From Clostridiales bacterium (GTDB lineage Bacteria; Bacillota_A; Clostridia; Peptostreptococcales; Anaerovoracaceae), in NCBI GenBank assembly GCA_015058265.1, contig SVCR01000052.1, forward strand, positions 1-8,861: 8,861 bases of DNA, read 5' to 3'. The first letter of the stretch is position 1, and every line of letters starts with the position of its first letter. This document shows positions 1 to 6,694 of this stretch, piece by piece. A program made the translations under genes and the position numbers. The notes under the pieces were generated by a model, which made no database searches, had not been told where the DNA came from, and worked only from the letters and a program-made list of their open reading frames with translations.

Positions 1-2004
1 TATCTCCCGGACTCGATAGAGACCGTTCAGGGGCAGAACATCCTTCTGGATGAATTCGGCAAGGGCGGATTCTCGATGGTCGTTATCGAGGACATGAAGA
101 GTGATGATGTGAGCAGGATGGCTTCTGATATAAGAAGCGTGGATCATGTGGATACGGTCATCAATCTTGAAGACATACTGGATCCGTCTGTACCGATGGA
201 ACTGCTCCCTGATGCAGTAAGAAGCAATATAACGAATCCGGATGCGACCCTGCTGGTCGTCTTCTTTGATACGGCTACATCTGCGGAGGAAACTTTGGAT
301 GCAGTCGATGAGATCAGGGGGATAGTCAAGAAAGACGCATACGTTTCAGGAATGAGCTCTCTGGTCCTTGATCTCAAGCACCTGGTTGAGCGGGAGGAAG
401 TCAAGTATGTGGCTGTCGCCGTCATAATGTCGCTGATCGCCATGATGATACTGCTGGACTCTTTCGCAGCACCGGTCATCTTCCTTATGAGTATAGGAAT
501 GGCGATCCTGTATAACATGGGGAGCAACTACTTCAAAGGAGAGATATCCTTCATCACTATGGCGATCGCCGCTGTACTGCAGCTTGCTGTAACGATGGAT
601 TACTCGATATTCCTCTGGCACAGGTATACAGAGAACCTTGACAAGATCAAGGATTCAGGTGATCCGGAAATGGATGAAAAGAACCATCAGGATGCTATGG
701 CGGATGCAGTAAATGCTACGATGACATCCGTTACAGGGAGTTCGATAACAACAATAGCCGGTTTTCTGGCTCTCTGCTTTATGACTTATACTATGGGAAT
801 GGACCTTGGTATAGTAATGGCTAAAGGTGTTGTCTTCGGAGTCATAACAAGCGTTACCGTATTGCCTGTAATGATACTCAGATTCACAGGGCTGCTGATG
901 AAGACAAGGCACAGATCCATCATTCCTGATATGAAAGGGGCAGCTCACTGGCTCACCGGCAAGTACTGGATACACATAATCCTGTTTGCGCTGGTACTGA
1001 TCCCGGCTGTGCATTTCTATAATCAGCAGAATGTTGTCTATGATTTCACTAAAATGTTTGCAAGTAATGCTGAGACAATGAGGGATGAAGATAAGCAGTT
1101 CCTCATAGCAAACGAGCATCTGATGAATGACTTTGAGATCGGAACATCACATATCATAATTGCTGACGCTGATCTTCCGGCTAAAGACGGCAAAGCAATG
1201 TGTGATGAGATCGAGAAGCTGGATGGCGTGAAGAGCGTACTGGGGCTGGACGCGCTGTTGGGTACATCATTTCCGAAGTCAATGCTGCCGGAGGAGCTCG
1301 GTGGGGCTTTGATCGGGGACGAGCATCAGATGATACTTGTCAATTCGTCATTCAAGGTATCGACTGACGACTGCAATGATCAGATCGATAAGATCGTTTC
1401 GATAATACATAAATATGATCCCGGGGCGTCGTTGATAGGTGAAGGACCTGCAACTAAGGACCTCATACAGATAACTGACAGAGATTTCAATATAGTCAGC
1501 CTGATATCGATCGTTATGGTGTTCATAATCATTCTGTTCGTACTGAAGTCGGTGACTCTGCCTGTGATATTGGTGGCAACTATCGAATTCGCGATCATTC
1601 TCAATCTCGGGATCTCAGGATTCACCGGTCTGGAACTGCCGTTCATAGTTCCGGTCTGCCTCAGCACTATACAGCTTGGTTCTACAGTAGACTATGCTAT
1701 TCTCCTATCGACCAGATATAAAGAGGAACGTTCCGGAGGGCTGGGACGGAGAGAAGCAATAGAGGCAGCAACAGCGGCTTCCATACCGTCTATCATAGTC
1801 AGCGGACTCGGCTTCTTCACAGCCACAATAGGGGTAGCTGTATATTCCGATATAGCGATAATCAGCACATTCACTACTCTTCAGGCTCGCGGCGCGGTTA
1901 TCAGCATGCTCACTGTAATACTCCTGTTACCGGCACTGCTGATGGCATTTGATAAACTGATATGCAAAACAACTTTAGGTATGAAAACGGAGGAGATCCA
2001 ATGA
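1..2004 (+). CDS. MMPL/RND-family membrane transporter, 5' end cut by window edge
   Basis: The reading frame is open from base 1, so the ATG at 76 is internal and the true start lies left of the window. 667 residues are visible. The protein shows the two-half RND/MMPL plan. A hydrophobic cluster at about 400-900 is followed by an isolated membrane segment near 955-1015, an extracytoplasmic domain at about 1020-1480, and a second membrane cluster at about 1490-1965. Each half carries the family's membrane motif with a buried Asp: TMDYSIFLWHRY near 592-627 and STVDYAILLSTRY near 1681-1719. Family members use the proton gradient to move lipids, drugs or other hydrophobic substrates across the cytoplasmic membrane; the substrate here cannot be read. 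Its stop overlaps the start of the secreted heptad-repeat gene by 4 bp, so the two are co-transcribed and translationally coupled. The family call is firm, the substrate unknown. Confidence 0.93.
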   Translation, partial: YLPDSIETVQGQNILLDEFGKGGFSMVVIEDMKSDDVSRMASDIRSVDHVDTVINLEDILDPSVPMELLPDAVRSNITNPDATLLVVFFDTATSAEETLDAVDEIRGIVKKDAYVSGMSSLVLDLKHLVEREEVKYVAVAVIMSLIAMMILLDSFAAPVIFLMSIGMAILYNMGSNYFKGEISFITMAIAAVLQLAVTMDYSIFLWHRYTENLDKIKDSGDPEMDEKNHQDAMADAVNATMTSVTGSSITTIAGFLALCFMTYTMGMDLGIVMAKGVVFGVITSVTVLPVMILRFTGLLMKTRHRSIIPDMKGAAHWLTGKYWIHIILFALVLIPAVHFYNQQNVVYDFTKMFASNAETMRDEDKQFLIANEHLMNDFEIGTSHIIIADADLPAKDGKAMCDEIEKLDGVKSVLGLDALLGTSFPKSMLPEELGGALIGDEHQMILVNSSFKVSTDDCNDQIDKIVSIIHKYDPGASLIGEGPATKDLIQITDRDFNIVSLISIVMVFIIILFVLKSVTLPVILVATIEFAIILNLGISGFTGLELPFIVPVCLSTIQLGSTVDYAILLSTRYKEERSGGLGRREAIEAATAASIPSIIVSGLGFFTATIGVAVYSDIAIISTFTTLQARGAVISMLTVILLLPALLMAFDKLICKTTLGMKTEEIQ

Positions 2005-4343
2005 GATATTACGGTAGGTTCACTAAAGCACAGGTCGCATTTCTTTCATTCGCGCTTGTACTGAGCTCGGTTATCTGGACAGGAGCGTGCCCGGTATATG
2101 CTGATTCTGAGATCACTCAGAGCTCCGGCGCGGGCGAAACGACTAAGGAAGAAACTGCATATGTAATAATGGACGCAGATGGGAATATTACTGAGGTAAG
2201 TATTTCAGAGTGGCTCAGGAATGCGGATAAATCCGATGTGATCAAGGACTCTTCTGTACTTAAGGATGTTGAAAATACAGCAAATGACAAAACATTCAAG
2301 CAGAATGGAAATGATCTGGAATGGCAGGCCGACGGGTCTGATATCAGGTACAAGGGAACTACGGAAAGAAGCCTGCCTGTTGAAGTCAGCATTTCTTATT
2401 TCCTTGACGGTGAGAAGATGAGTTCATCAGAGATCGCAGGGCAGGAAGGCGATATCGAGATACGGTTCGAATATACAGTCAGAGAGAAAAGCTATGCAGA
2501 CGGCTATGAATTCTATACACCTTACATGATGGCCAGCGGTCTTATGCTGGATGATGAGCACTTCTCAGACATACGGGTCGACAACGGAAGAGTCATAGAC
2601 GACGGGAGCAAATCCGTCGCGCTTGGGATCGCTTTGCCGGGCATGAAAGACAATCTTGACATAGCTTCATCAGGAGCAGAAATACCGGAGAGCGTTAGCG
2701 TCTATGCTCATACTGACAGCTTTGAGATCGATGGTACATACACTGCAGCTCTTAATGGTGTCCTCTCGGATATCGATCTTACGGATACTGATTCGGTCGA
2801 ATCTAAAGTAAATCAGCTCACTAACGCGCTTGATGAACTCGGCGGAGCTGCCGATAAGCTTGTCGATGGAGCAGACAAGCTCGCCGGTGGTGCTTATGAG
2901 TTGGACGACGGGACCGGTGATCTTGCAGACGGAGCGAAGAAACTCCATACAGGAACGGGATCTCTCTACAAGGGAACAGGTAAGATCGCCAAAGGCTGTG
3001 CAGCCTTGCTGGACGGAGCGACCAAAGCCGTCACGGGAACTGCTGAACTAGTAAAAGGAACAGGAAGCCTGAAAGACGGAAGTGCTGCTCTGGCAGAAGG
3101 AACAGCCAAGCTCAAGAAGGGAAGCGAAGATCTGAGTACCGGAGTTGGACAGGTCAAAGAAGGAATCGAGTCAGCTGATGAAGGAGCGCAGCAGCTCAAG
3201 AGCGGCACCGAAGAGCTTGCCGGCGGTACATCTTCGCTGAAGAGCGGCACAGAAGATCTGTCGGGCGGACTTGATCAGCTTGCTGACGGAGCCGGAAACC
3301 TCAAGAGCGGAGTAGATAACTATGTTGCCGGAACTACTCAGTTGATCGAAGGCATAAGCGATGTCAAAAGTGCTGCGGATAAGGTCGCAGCCGGTGAGGA
3401 GCAGATCAATTCTAAACTGTCAGATCTGAGTTCTAAGGGAAGTGAACTCAGCAGTCAGTCAGACAAGATCAGTGATATTGTAGATGAACTGCTGGACTCC
3501 GAGGGATTAAGCAATGATGACAAGGCAAAACTGAAATCTATCAAGAGTTATGCGGGTGGTGTGAAGGATTATACATCCGGAGCCAGCGCGATATATGATG
3601 CAGAGAACAGTCAGCTTCACGCGGGAGTCCAGTCACTGCAGAGTGGAGCGGAGTCGCTCGACAAGGGGGCGCAGGAGCTCGGCAAGAGCTCAGATGCTCT
3701 TACCAGCGGGGCTGCACAGGTTGAAGCCGGATCTAAGAATTCCGCTAAAGGCGCAGGTGATCTTGCCGCAGGTGCGGCTTCTGTGGATAGCGGAGCTCAG
3801 GCCGCAAAGAAAGGCAGCTCTGATCTTGCGGGAGGAACATCACAGCTCAAGAGCGGCGCGGAATCAATTGACACCGGAGCCAAGAACCTTGCGAAAGGTA
3901 TCAGTGATACAGACGAAGGTGCCGGAAATCTGAGCAAAGGGGCAGAACAGGTAGATTCCGGTGCAAGGGCATTGTCAGAAGGCAGCAAATCTATCAAGAA
4001 GGGATCGTCTGATCTTAAGAAGGGTGCAGATGATCTTAATGGCGGAGCTAAGGATCTTGATAAAGGTGCCGGAGCTCTGGACAAAGGAGCAAGCAAGCTC
4101 AAGGCAGGCACCGAAGAGCTCTCAGATGGTGCGGATACGTTAGCGTCGGGACTTCATCAGTTTAACGATAAAGGCATACGTAAGCTGATATCTACACTTG
4201 ATGATGCAGGGATAGAGAAGCTGTTCGACAGAATGAAAGCTCTCGTTGATGCATCATCTGAAGTAAAGCTGATCGGCGGCCAGGCTGCGGGGATGGACGG
4301 ACAGAGCAAGATGATATTTAAGACCGGTTCTGTCACGAAATAG
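2001..4343 (+). CDS. Secreted glycine-heptad-repeat protein (YhgE/Pip-like XXXLXXG repeats)
   Basis: The start is ATG 2001, preceded by GGAGG at 1989-1993 with 7-nt spacing and overlapping the upstream stop as ATGA. An earlier in-frame ATG at 1962 lies inside the transporter gene and lacks such a site. The product has 780 residues. Residues 1-34 look like a signal peptide with a hydrophobic core and a V-Y-A cleavage site; a Cys at 30 is not in a convincing lipobox. Residues about 35-280 form a non-repetitive domain. Two long blocks of xxxLxxG heptads (about 285-450 and 540-717, some 45-50 repeats) flank a non-heptad region, and a short tail lacks any membrane segment. Such heptads are known from YhgE/Pip phage-infection proteins, but those carry C-terminal ABC-2-type membrane segments that are absent here. 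I infer an extracytoplasmic, elongated partner of the MMPL transporter. An anchor is not visible, and the role is unproven. Confidence 0.88.
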   Translation: MRYYGRFTKAQVAFLSFALVLSSVIWTGACPVYADSEITQSSGAGETTKEETAYVIMDADGNITEVSISEWLRNADKSDVIKDSSVLKDVENTANDKTFKQNGNDLEWQADGSDIRYKGTTERSLPVEVSISYFLDGEKMSSSEIAGQEGDIEIRFEYTVREKSYADGYEFYTPYMMASGLMLDDEHFSDIRVDNGRVIDDGSKSVALGIALPGMKDNLDIASSGAEIPESVSVYAHTDSFEIDGTYTAALNGVLSDIDLTDTDSVESKVNQLTNALDELGGAADKLVDGADKLAGGAYELDDGTGDLADGAKKLHTGTGSLYKGTGKIAKGCAALLDGATKAVTGTAELVKGTGSLKDGSAALAEGTAKLKKGSEDLSTGVGQVKEGIESADEGAQQLKSGTEELAGGTSSLKSGTEDLSGGLDQLADGAGNLKSGVDNYVAGTTQLIEGISDVKSAADKVAAGEEQINSKLSDLSSKGSELSSQSDKISDIVDELLDSEGLSNDDKAKLKSIKSYAGGVKDYTSGASAIYDAENSQLHAGVQSLQSGAESLDKGAQELGKSSDALTSGAAQVEAGSKNSAKGAGDLAAGAASVDSGAQAAKKGSSDLAGGTSQLKSGAESIDTGAKNLAKGISDTDEGAGNLSKGAEQVDSGARALSEGSKSIKKGSSDLKKGADDLNGGAKDLDKGAGALDKGASKLKAGTEELSDGADTLASGLHQFNDKGIRKLISTLDDAGIEKLFDRMKALVDASSEVKLIGGQAAGMDGQSKMIFKTGSVTK

Positions 4344-4375
4344 TTGATCTATTATCGGCAGATAAATACAGATAG

Positions 4376-4414
4376 CACCGGAGACTGTCAGTGCACGTCT
4401 TCCGGTGTTTTTTT
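4376..4414 (+). terminator. Intrinsic terminator of the MMPL/heptad operon
   Basis: The arms CACCGGA (4376-4382) and TCCGGTG (4401-4407) pair perfectly. GAC/GTC extends the stem past one bulged T. Seven Ts follow at 4408-4414. It lies 32 bp after the heptad gene stop, where an operon terminator is expected. Confidence 0.9.
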
Positions 4415-4434
4415 CTGCGAATAGTATTTAATAC

Positions 4435-4463
4435 TTGACATCAAGTGGCAGGTATGGGATATT
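4435..4463 (+). promoter_or_regulatory. Sigma-A-type promoter for the riboswitch/nptA unit
   Basis: A perfect -35 TTGACA (4435-4440) is followed after 17 bp by GATATT (4458-4463), which matches four of six -10 positions. A TG one base upstream of it (4455-4456) gives an extended -10. Transcription would start near 4468-4471, just at the 5' side of the leader's closing helix. Confidence 0.65.
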
Positions 4464-4465
4464 GT

Positions 4466-4564
4466 TAGAGGTTTATTAGGGAGTAGCTTGCGCAGCAATG
4501 CGTGACATATTTCGTCAGTACGGGATATAAGCCCCGGAATATGTTCGAAGTAGCGAGACTTTTA
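4466..4564 (+). ncRNA. Candidate yybP-ykoY (manganese) riboswitch aptamer
   Basis: The leader carries, in order, elements I recognise from the yybP-ykoY family: GGGAGTAGC at 4479-4487, CGTCAGTACGGG at 4513-4524, GCCCCGG at 4531-4537 and GCGAGAC at 4553-4559. ACATATT (4505-4511) pairs with AATATGT (4538-4544) and encloses the second and third elements. A closing helix can form between about 4466-4474 and 4556-4564, with several G-U pairs. The 3' side of that helix is also the 5' arm of the following terminator, so the two folds exclude each other. This is the layout of an ON switch: ligand binding would hold the closing helix and prevent termination. Known members sense Mn2+ and mostly control metal exporters and TerC/MntP-type membrane proteins, so a phosphate transporter gene is an unusual target. 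The assignment rests on motif recall and hand folding, not on a covariance-model search. Confidence 0.68.
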
Positions 4565-4596
4565 CCGTTGGTTTTACGGTGGAAGTCTCTTTTTTT
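4555..4596 (+). terminator. Riboswitch expression platform: intrinsic terminator
   Basis: A 14-bp stem (4555-4568 with 4576-4589, two G-U pairs) has a 7-nt loop and is followed by seven Ts at 4590-4596. It sits about 130 bp upstream of the nptA-like start and shares bases 4556-4564 with the aptamer closing helix. It therefore looks like a conditional terminator rather than the end of a gene. Confidence 0.85.
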
Positions 4597-4609
4597 ATAA
4601 CAGACGCCG
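4595..4609 (+). repeat. 15-bp direct repeat, copy 1 (TTATAACAGACGCCG)
   Basis: This copy is identical over 15 bp to 6478-6492. It begins in the last Ts of the riboswitch terminator. With the following G, its AACAGACGCCGG core (4599-4610) also matches a third copy at 6510-6521. Confidence 0.9.
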
Positions 4610-4728
4610 GAGGTCCCTCCGCTTCTCAAGGTTGCGGAAGGCGGATCTGCCCCCGCTTCTGAATGATAGCTTATGTGGCGGATCAGATGTCGATTACGGC
4701 GCGAAGTATTATGGAGGTCAATAATTTA
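4597..4728 (+). other. GC-rich leader between riboswitch and nptA
   Basis: This stretch separates the conditional terminator from the nptA ribosome binding site (GGAGG at 4713-4717, 11 nt before ATG 4729). It is clearly more GC-rich than its surroundings up to about 4660. It starts within a 15-bp direct repeat and holds short inverted repeats, such as GGAG (4609-4612)/CTCC (4617-4620) and TCCGC (4618-4622)/GCGGA (4634-4638). I see no gene in it. It could be a relic of a dispersed repeat or a structured 5' untranslated segment. Confidence 0.5.
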
Positions 4729-6483
4729 ATGGATTTTAGTATGATTATTTCCCTGCTTGGGGGAGTAGCGTGCTTCCTGTTCGGAATGTCTGTAATGGGA
4801 GATTCCCTGAAGAAGGTAGCGGGAAGCAAAATGGAGATGATACTGTTCAAGCTGGCCGGTAATCCTGTCAAAGGGATCCTGCTCGGGACAGTTGTCACCG
4901 CGGTGATCCAGTCATCATCGGCAACATCAGTAATGGTCGTTGGTTTTGTCAACTCGGGAATGATGAAGGTCCGTCAGGCCATAGGTGTTATTCTTGGTGC
5001 GATCCTCGGCACAAGTATCACAGGATGGATCTTGGCTCTCAACAGTGTGGGCGGATCAGATGTCGCATCATTCTTCAGCACTGAGATCCTGACCGGAATT
5101 GTGGCACTCATAGGAATTATCTTATGGATGTTTTCAAAGAATGCTACACATAAAAACATAGGGGGCATCATGATGGGTTTTGCTGTTCTGATGTATGGCA
5201 TGAGCATGATGTCAGGCGCAATAGAGCCCCTGAGGGATGATCCTCGTTTCATTCACTTACTCACAAGCTTCAAAAATCCGCTTCTCGGAGTACTCGCGGG
5301 TGCGCTTATCACAGCAGTGATCCAGAGCGCGAGTGCTGCCGTCGGTATTCTCCAGGCATTGGCTATGACCGGCGCGGTAGAATTTGACATGGCCTTCCCG
5401 ATCCTGATGGGTATAGGAATAGGAGCTTCGGTCCCTGTAATGCTCAGTGCTCTCGGAGCCAGTACGAACGGCAAGAGGACAGCCTTCGTATATTTGGTAA
5501 TAGATGTAATCGGCGCTGCCTTGTGCGGACTGATATTCTATTCAGCAAATGCTGTCATCGGATTCAGCTTCATGAATACAACAATGACAATGGTATCGAT
5601 CGCTCTTACGAATTCATTGTACAGATTGGCAATCGTAATATTGTTAGCACCGGGCATCGGTATTCTGGAGAGAATGGTCTGCGCTCTGTTCCCTGAAGGA
5701 GAAGAGGCAGCTGCAGAGCAGGCAGATATGGATCGTCTCGAAACCCGATTCCTCGAGCACCCGACACTTGCTCTTGCCCAGAGCAGAGAAGTAATAGCTT
5801 CAATGGCAGAAAAAGCTTTCGCCAGTGTTAAAGATGCTGTGACCGCCAGAAGAGACCTGGACAACACAGCACTTAAGAGAGTATTTGAGCTTGAAGGAGT
5901 TGTAGACAGATATGAGGACAAGCTCGGATCTTATCTGTTTAAGATAACCTCGGCGGACTTGCAGGCGGAACAGGCAAGAGAAGTAAACAAGTATCTCAGA
6001 GTTCTCTCTGACTTCGAGAGGATCTCAGATCACGCGAGAAATATCGGAGAGGCAGTACAAGAGATAAAGGCTAAGAAGGTAGTTTTCTCTGACAAAGCCG
6101 AACAGGAATTGCGTGTTCTGGAAGACTCCGTTCAGGAGATCACAGAGAATACGATCGAGGCATTTGTTAAAGATGACAAGAGCCTCGCTATGAAGATTGA
6201 CCCGCTTGAAGAGGTGATCGACGATCTCTGTGATGAGATCAAATCCAATCACATCGATAGAGTTGGCCGTCAGGAATGTACACTTGAGCTGGGCTTTGTT
6301 TTCAACGATCTGCTGACAGACTATGAGAGGATCGCTGATCATTGCAGCAATGTTGCAGTGGATATCCTTGAATCGGGTCCGGATGGAGTAGAAGCGCATG
6401 AGTATCATATCAATCATGATTACAGAAATGATGAGAGCTTCATAAACTACTTCAACGAGTACAAAGCTAAGTACGTATTATAA
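4729..6483 (+). CDS. nptA: Na+/phosphate cotransporter with C-terminal PhoU-like domain
   Basis: The product has 584 residues from ATG 4729. I chose this start over an in-frame ATG at 4663 because GGAGG lies at 4713-4717 and the protein then opens, as family members do, with a hydrophobic stretch and the FLFGMSVMGDSLKKVAG motif. Two inverted-repeat Na/Pi-cotransporter modules are visible, each with the diagnostic glutamine-serine motif: QSSSATS at residues 61-67 and QSASAA from 199. Several membrane helices fill residues about 1-320. From about 331 the protein is soluble, helical and PhoU-like, with the two repeats typical of that fold. Family members move phosphate with sodium, and the PhoU-like part probably tunes transport. 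The gene stands alone between its riboswitch and a stem-loop, and its stop codon is inside a flanking 15-bp repeat. Direction of flux and exact substrate cannot be told from sequence. Confidence 0.92.
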   Translation: MDFSMIISLLGGVACFLFGMSVMGDSLKKVAGSKMEMILFKLAGNPVKGILLGTVVTAVIQSSSATSVMVVGFVNSGMMKVRQAIGVILGAILGTSITGWILALNSVGGSDVASFFSTEILTGIVALIGIILWMFSKNATHKNIGGIMMGFAVLMYGMSMMSGAIEPLRDDPRFIHLLTSFKNPLLGVLAGALITAVIQSASAAVGILQALAMTGAVEFDMAFPILMGIGIGASVPVMLSALGASTNGKRTAFVYLVIDVIGAALCGLIFYSANAVIGFSFMNTTMTMVSIALTNSLYRLAIVILLAPGIGILERMVCALFPEGEEAAAEQADMDRLETRFLEHPTLALAQSREVIASMAEKAFASVKDAVTARRDLDNTALKRVFELEGVVDRYEDKLGSYLFKITSADLQAEQAREVNKYLRVLSDFERISDHARNIGEAVQEIKAKKVVFSDKAEQELRVLEDSVQEITENTIEAFVKDDKSLAMKIDPLEEVIDDLCDEIKSNHIDRVGRQECTLELGFVFNDLLTDYERIADHCSNVAVDILESGPDGVEAHEYHINHDYRNDESFINYFNEYKAKYVL

Positions 6484-6492
6484 CAGACGCCG
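6478..6492 (+). repeat. 15-bp direct repeat, copy 2 (overlaps nptA stop)
   Basis: This copy is identical to 4595-4609 and contains the nptA stop codon TAA (6481-6483). The two copies lie 1883 bp apart and bracket the whole coding region. Confidence 0.9.
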
Positions 6493-6509
6493 TCGCTCGC
6501 TCCTGATTG

Positions 6510-6521
6510 AACAGACGCCGG
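6510..6521 (+). repeat. Third partial copy of the repeat (AACAGACGCCGG)
   Basis: This copy shares 12 bp with 4599-4610 and lies 17 bp after copy 2. It runs into the 8-bp palindrome GGGCGCCC (6521-6528). The segment 6484-6530 is GC-rich, like the block before nptA. Confidence 0.85.
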
Positions 6522-6560
6522 GGCGCCCGAAAAGTAACGAATTGATATCTTAGATCTGAA

Positions 6561-6615
6561 ATGCTCCCTTTATGATCAGCAGAGTATGTGTTTCTGCTTT
6601 TCATAGGGGGAGCAT
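6561..6615 (+). terminator. Long stem-loop after nptA, possible terminator
   Basis: A 15-bp outer stem (6561-6575 with 6601-6615, including two G-U pairs) is topped by a 2-nt internal loop. A 6-bp inner stem follows (AGCAGA 6578-6583 with TCTGCT 6593-6598), and the loop is 9 nt. The tail ATTTGATTT is only weakly T-rich, so it is an imperfect intrinsic terminator. It could instead serve as an RNA-stabilising or processing element, or a DNA palindrome. Its place between nptA and the LysR gene favours a transcript end. Confidence 0.5.
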
Positions 6616-6625
6616 ATTTGATTTC

Positions 6626-6649
6626 ATTGTGATATAGTTAAATCATAAT
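6626..6649 (+). promoter_or_regulatory. Candidate LysR operator with LysR-gene -10 box
   Basis: ATTGTGAT (6626-6633) and ATCATAAT (6642-6649) form an inverted repeat with one mismatch and an 8-bp spacer, 45 bp before the LysR start codon. The right arm contains CATAAT (6644-6649), a plausible -10 box, though no clear -35 stands at the right distance. LysR regulators often bind such dyads and repress their own genes, so autoregulation is a reasonable inference. Confidence 0.4.
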
Positions 6650-6694
6650 AGGCTTCGTAAAAAAAGGGCGTTGATCAGAAAAGAAGGCGATAAT

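Noticed and set aside
76..78. ATG at 76 as the start of the MMPL gene
   Set aside because: The same frame is open to base 1 with protein-like codons, and family members need membrane and extracytoplasmic sequence before this point; the true start is outside the window.
1962..2000. Upstream ATG 1962 for the heptad protein
   Set aside because: It lies inside the transporter gene, lacks a binding site and would put 13 polar residues before a normal signal peptide; ATG 2001 has GGAGG at ideal spacing.
2088..2104. Lipobox at Cys30 of the heptad protein
   Set aside because: The preceding Thr-Gly-Ala does not fit the usual Leu-Ala/Ser-Gly/Ala pattern, and a V-Y-A signal peptidase I site follows directly.
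3595..4143. Extra plus- and minus-strand open frames inside the heptad gene
   Set aside because: They are by-products of the low-complexity repeat sequence, lack binding sites, and read as Arg/Ser/Pro-rich strings.
2839..4150. CRISPR-like or satellite array
   Set aside because: The repeat period is 21 bp, is in frame and encodes glycine heptads; there are no spacers of constant length.
4663..4728. ATG 4663 as the nptA start
   Set aside because: It has no ribosome binding site and adds 22 residues not typical of the family; GGAGG at 4713-4717 serves ATG 4729.
6671..6694. TTG 6671 as the LysR start
   Set aside because: It would add eight residues before the usual family start, and ATG 6695 has GAAGG at good spacing.
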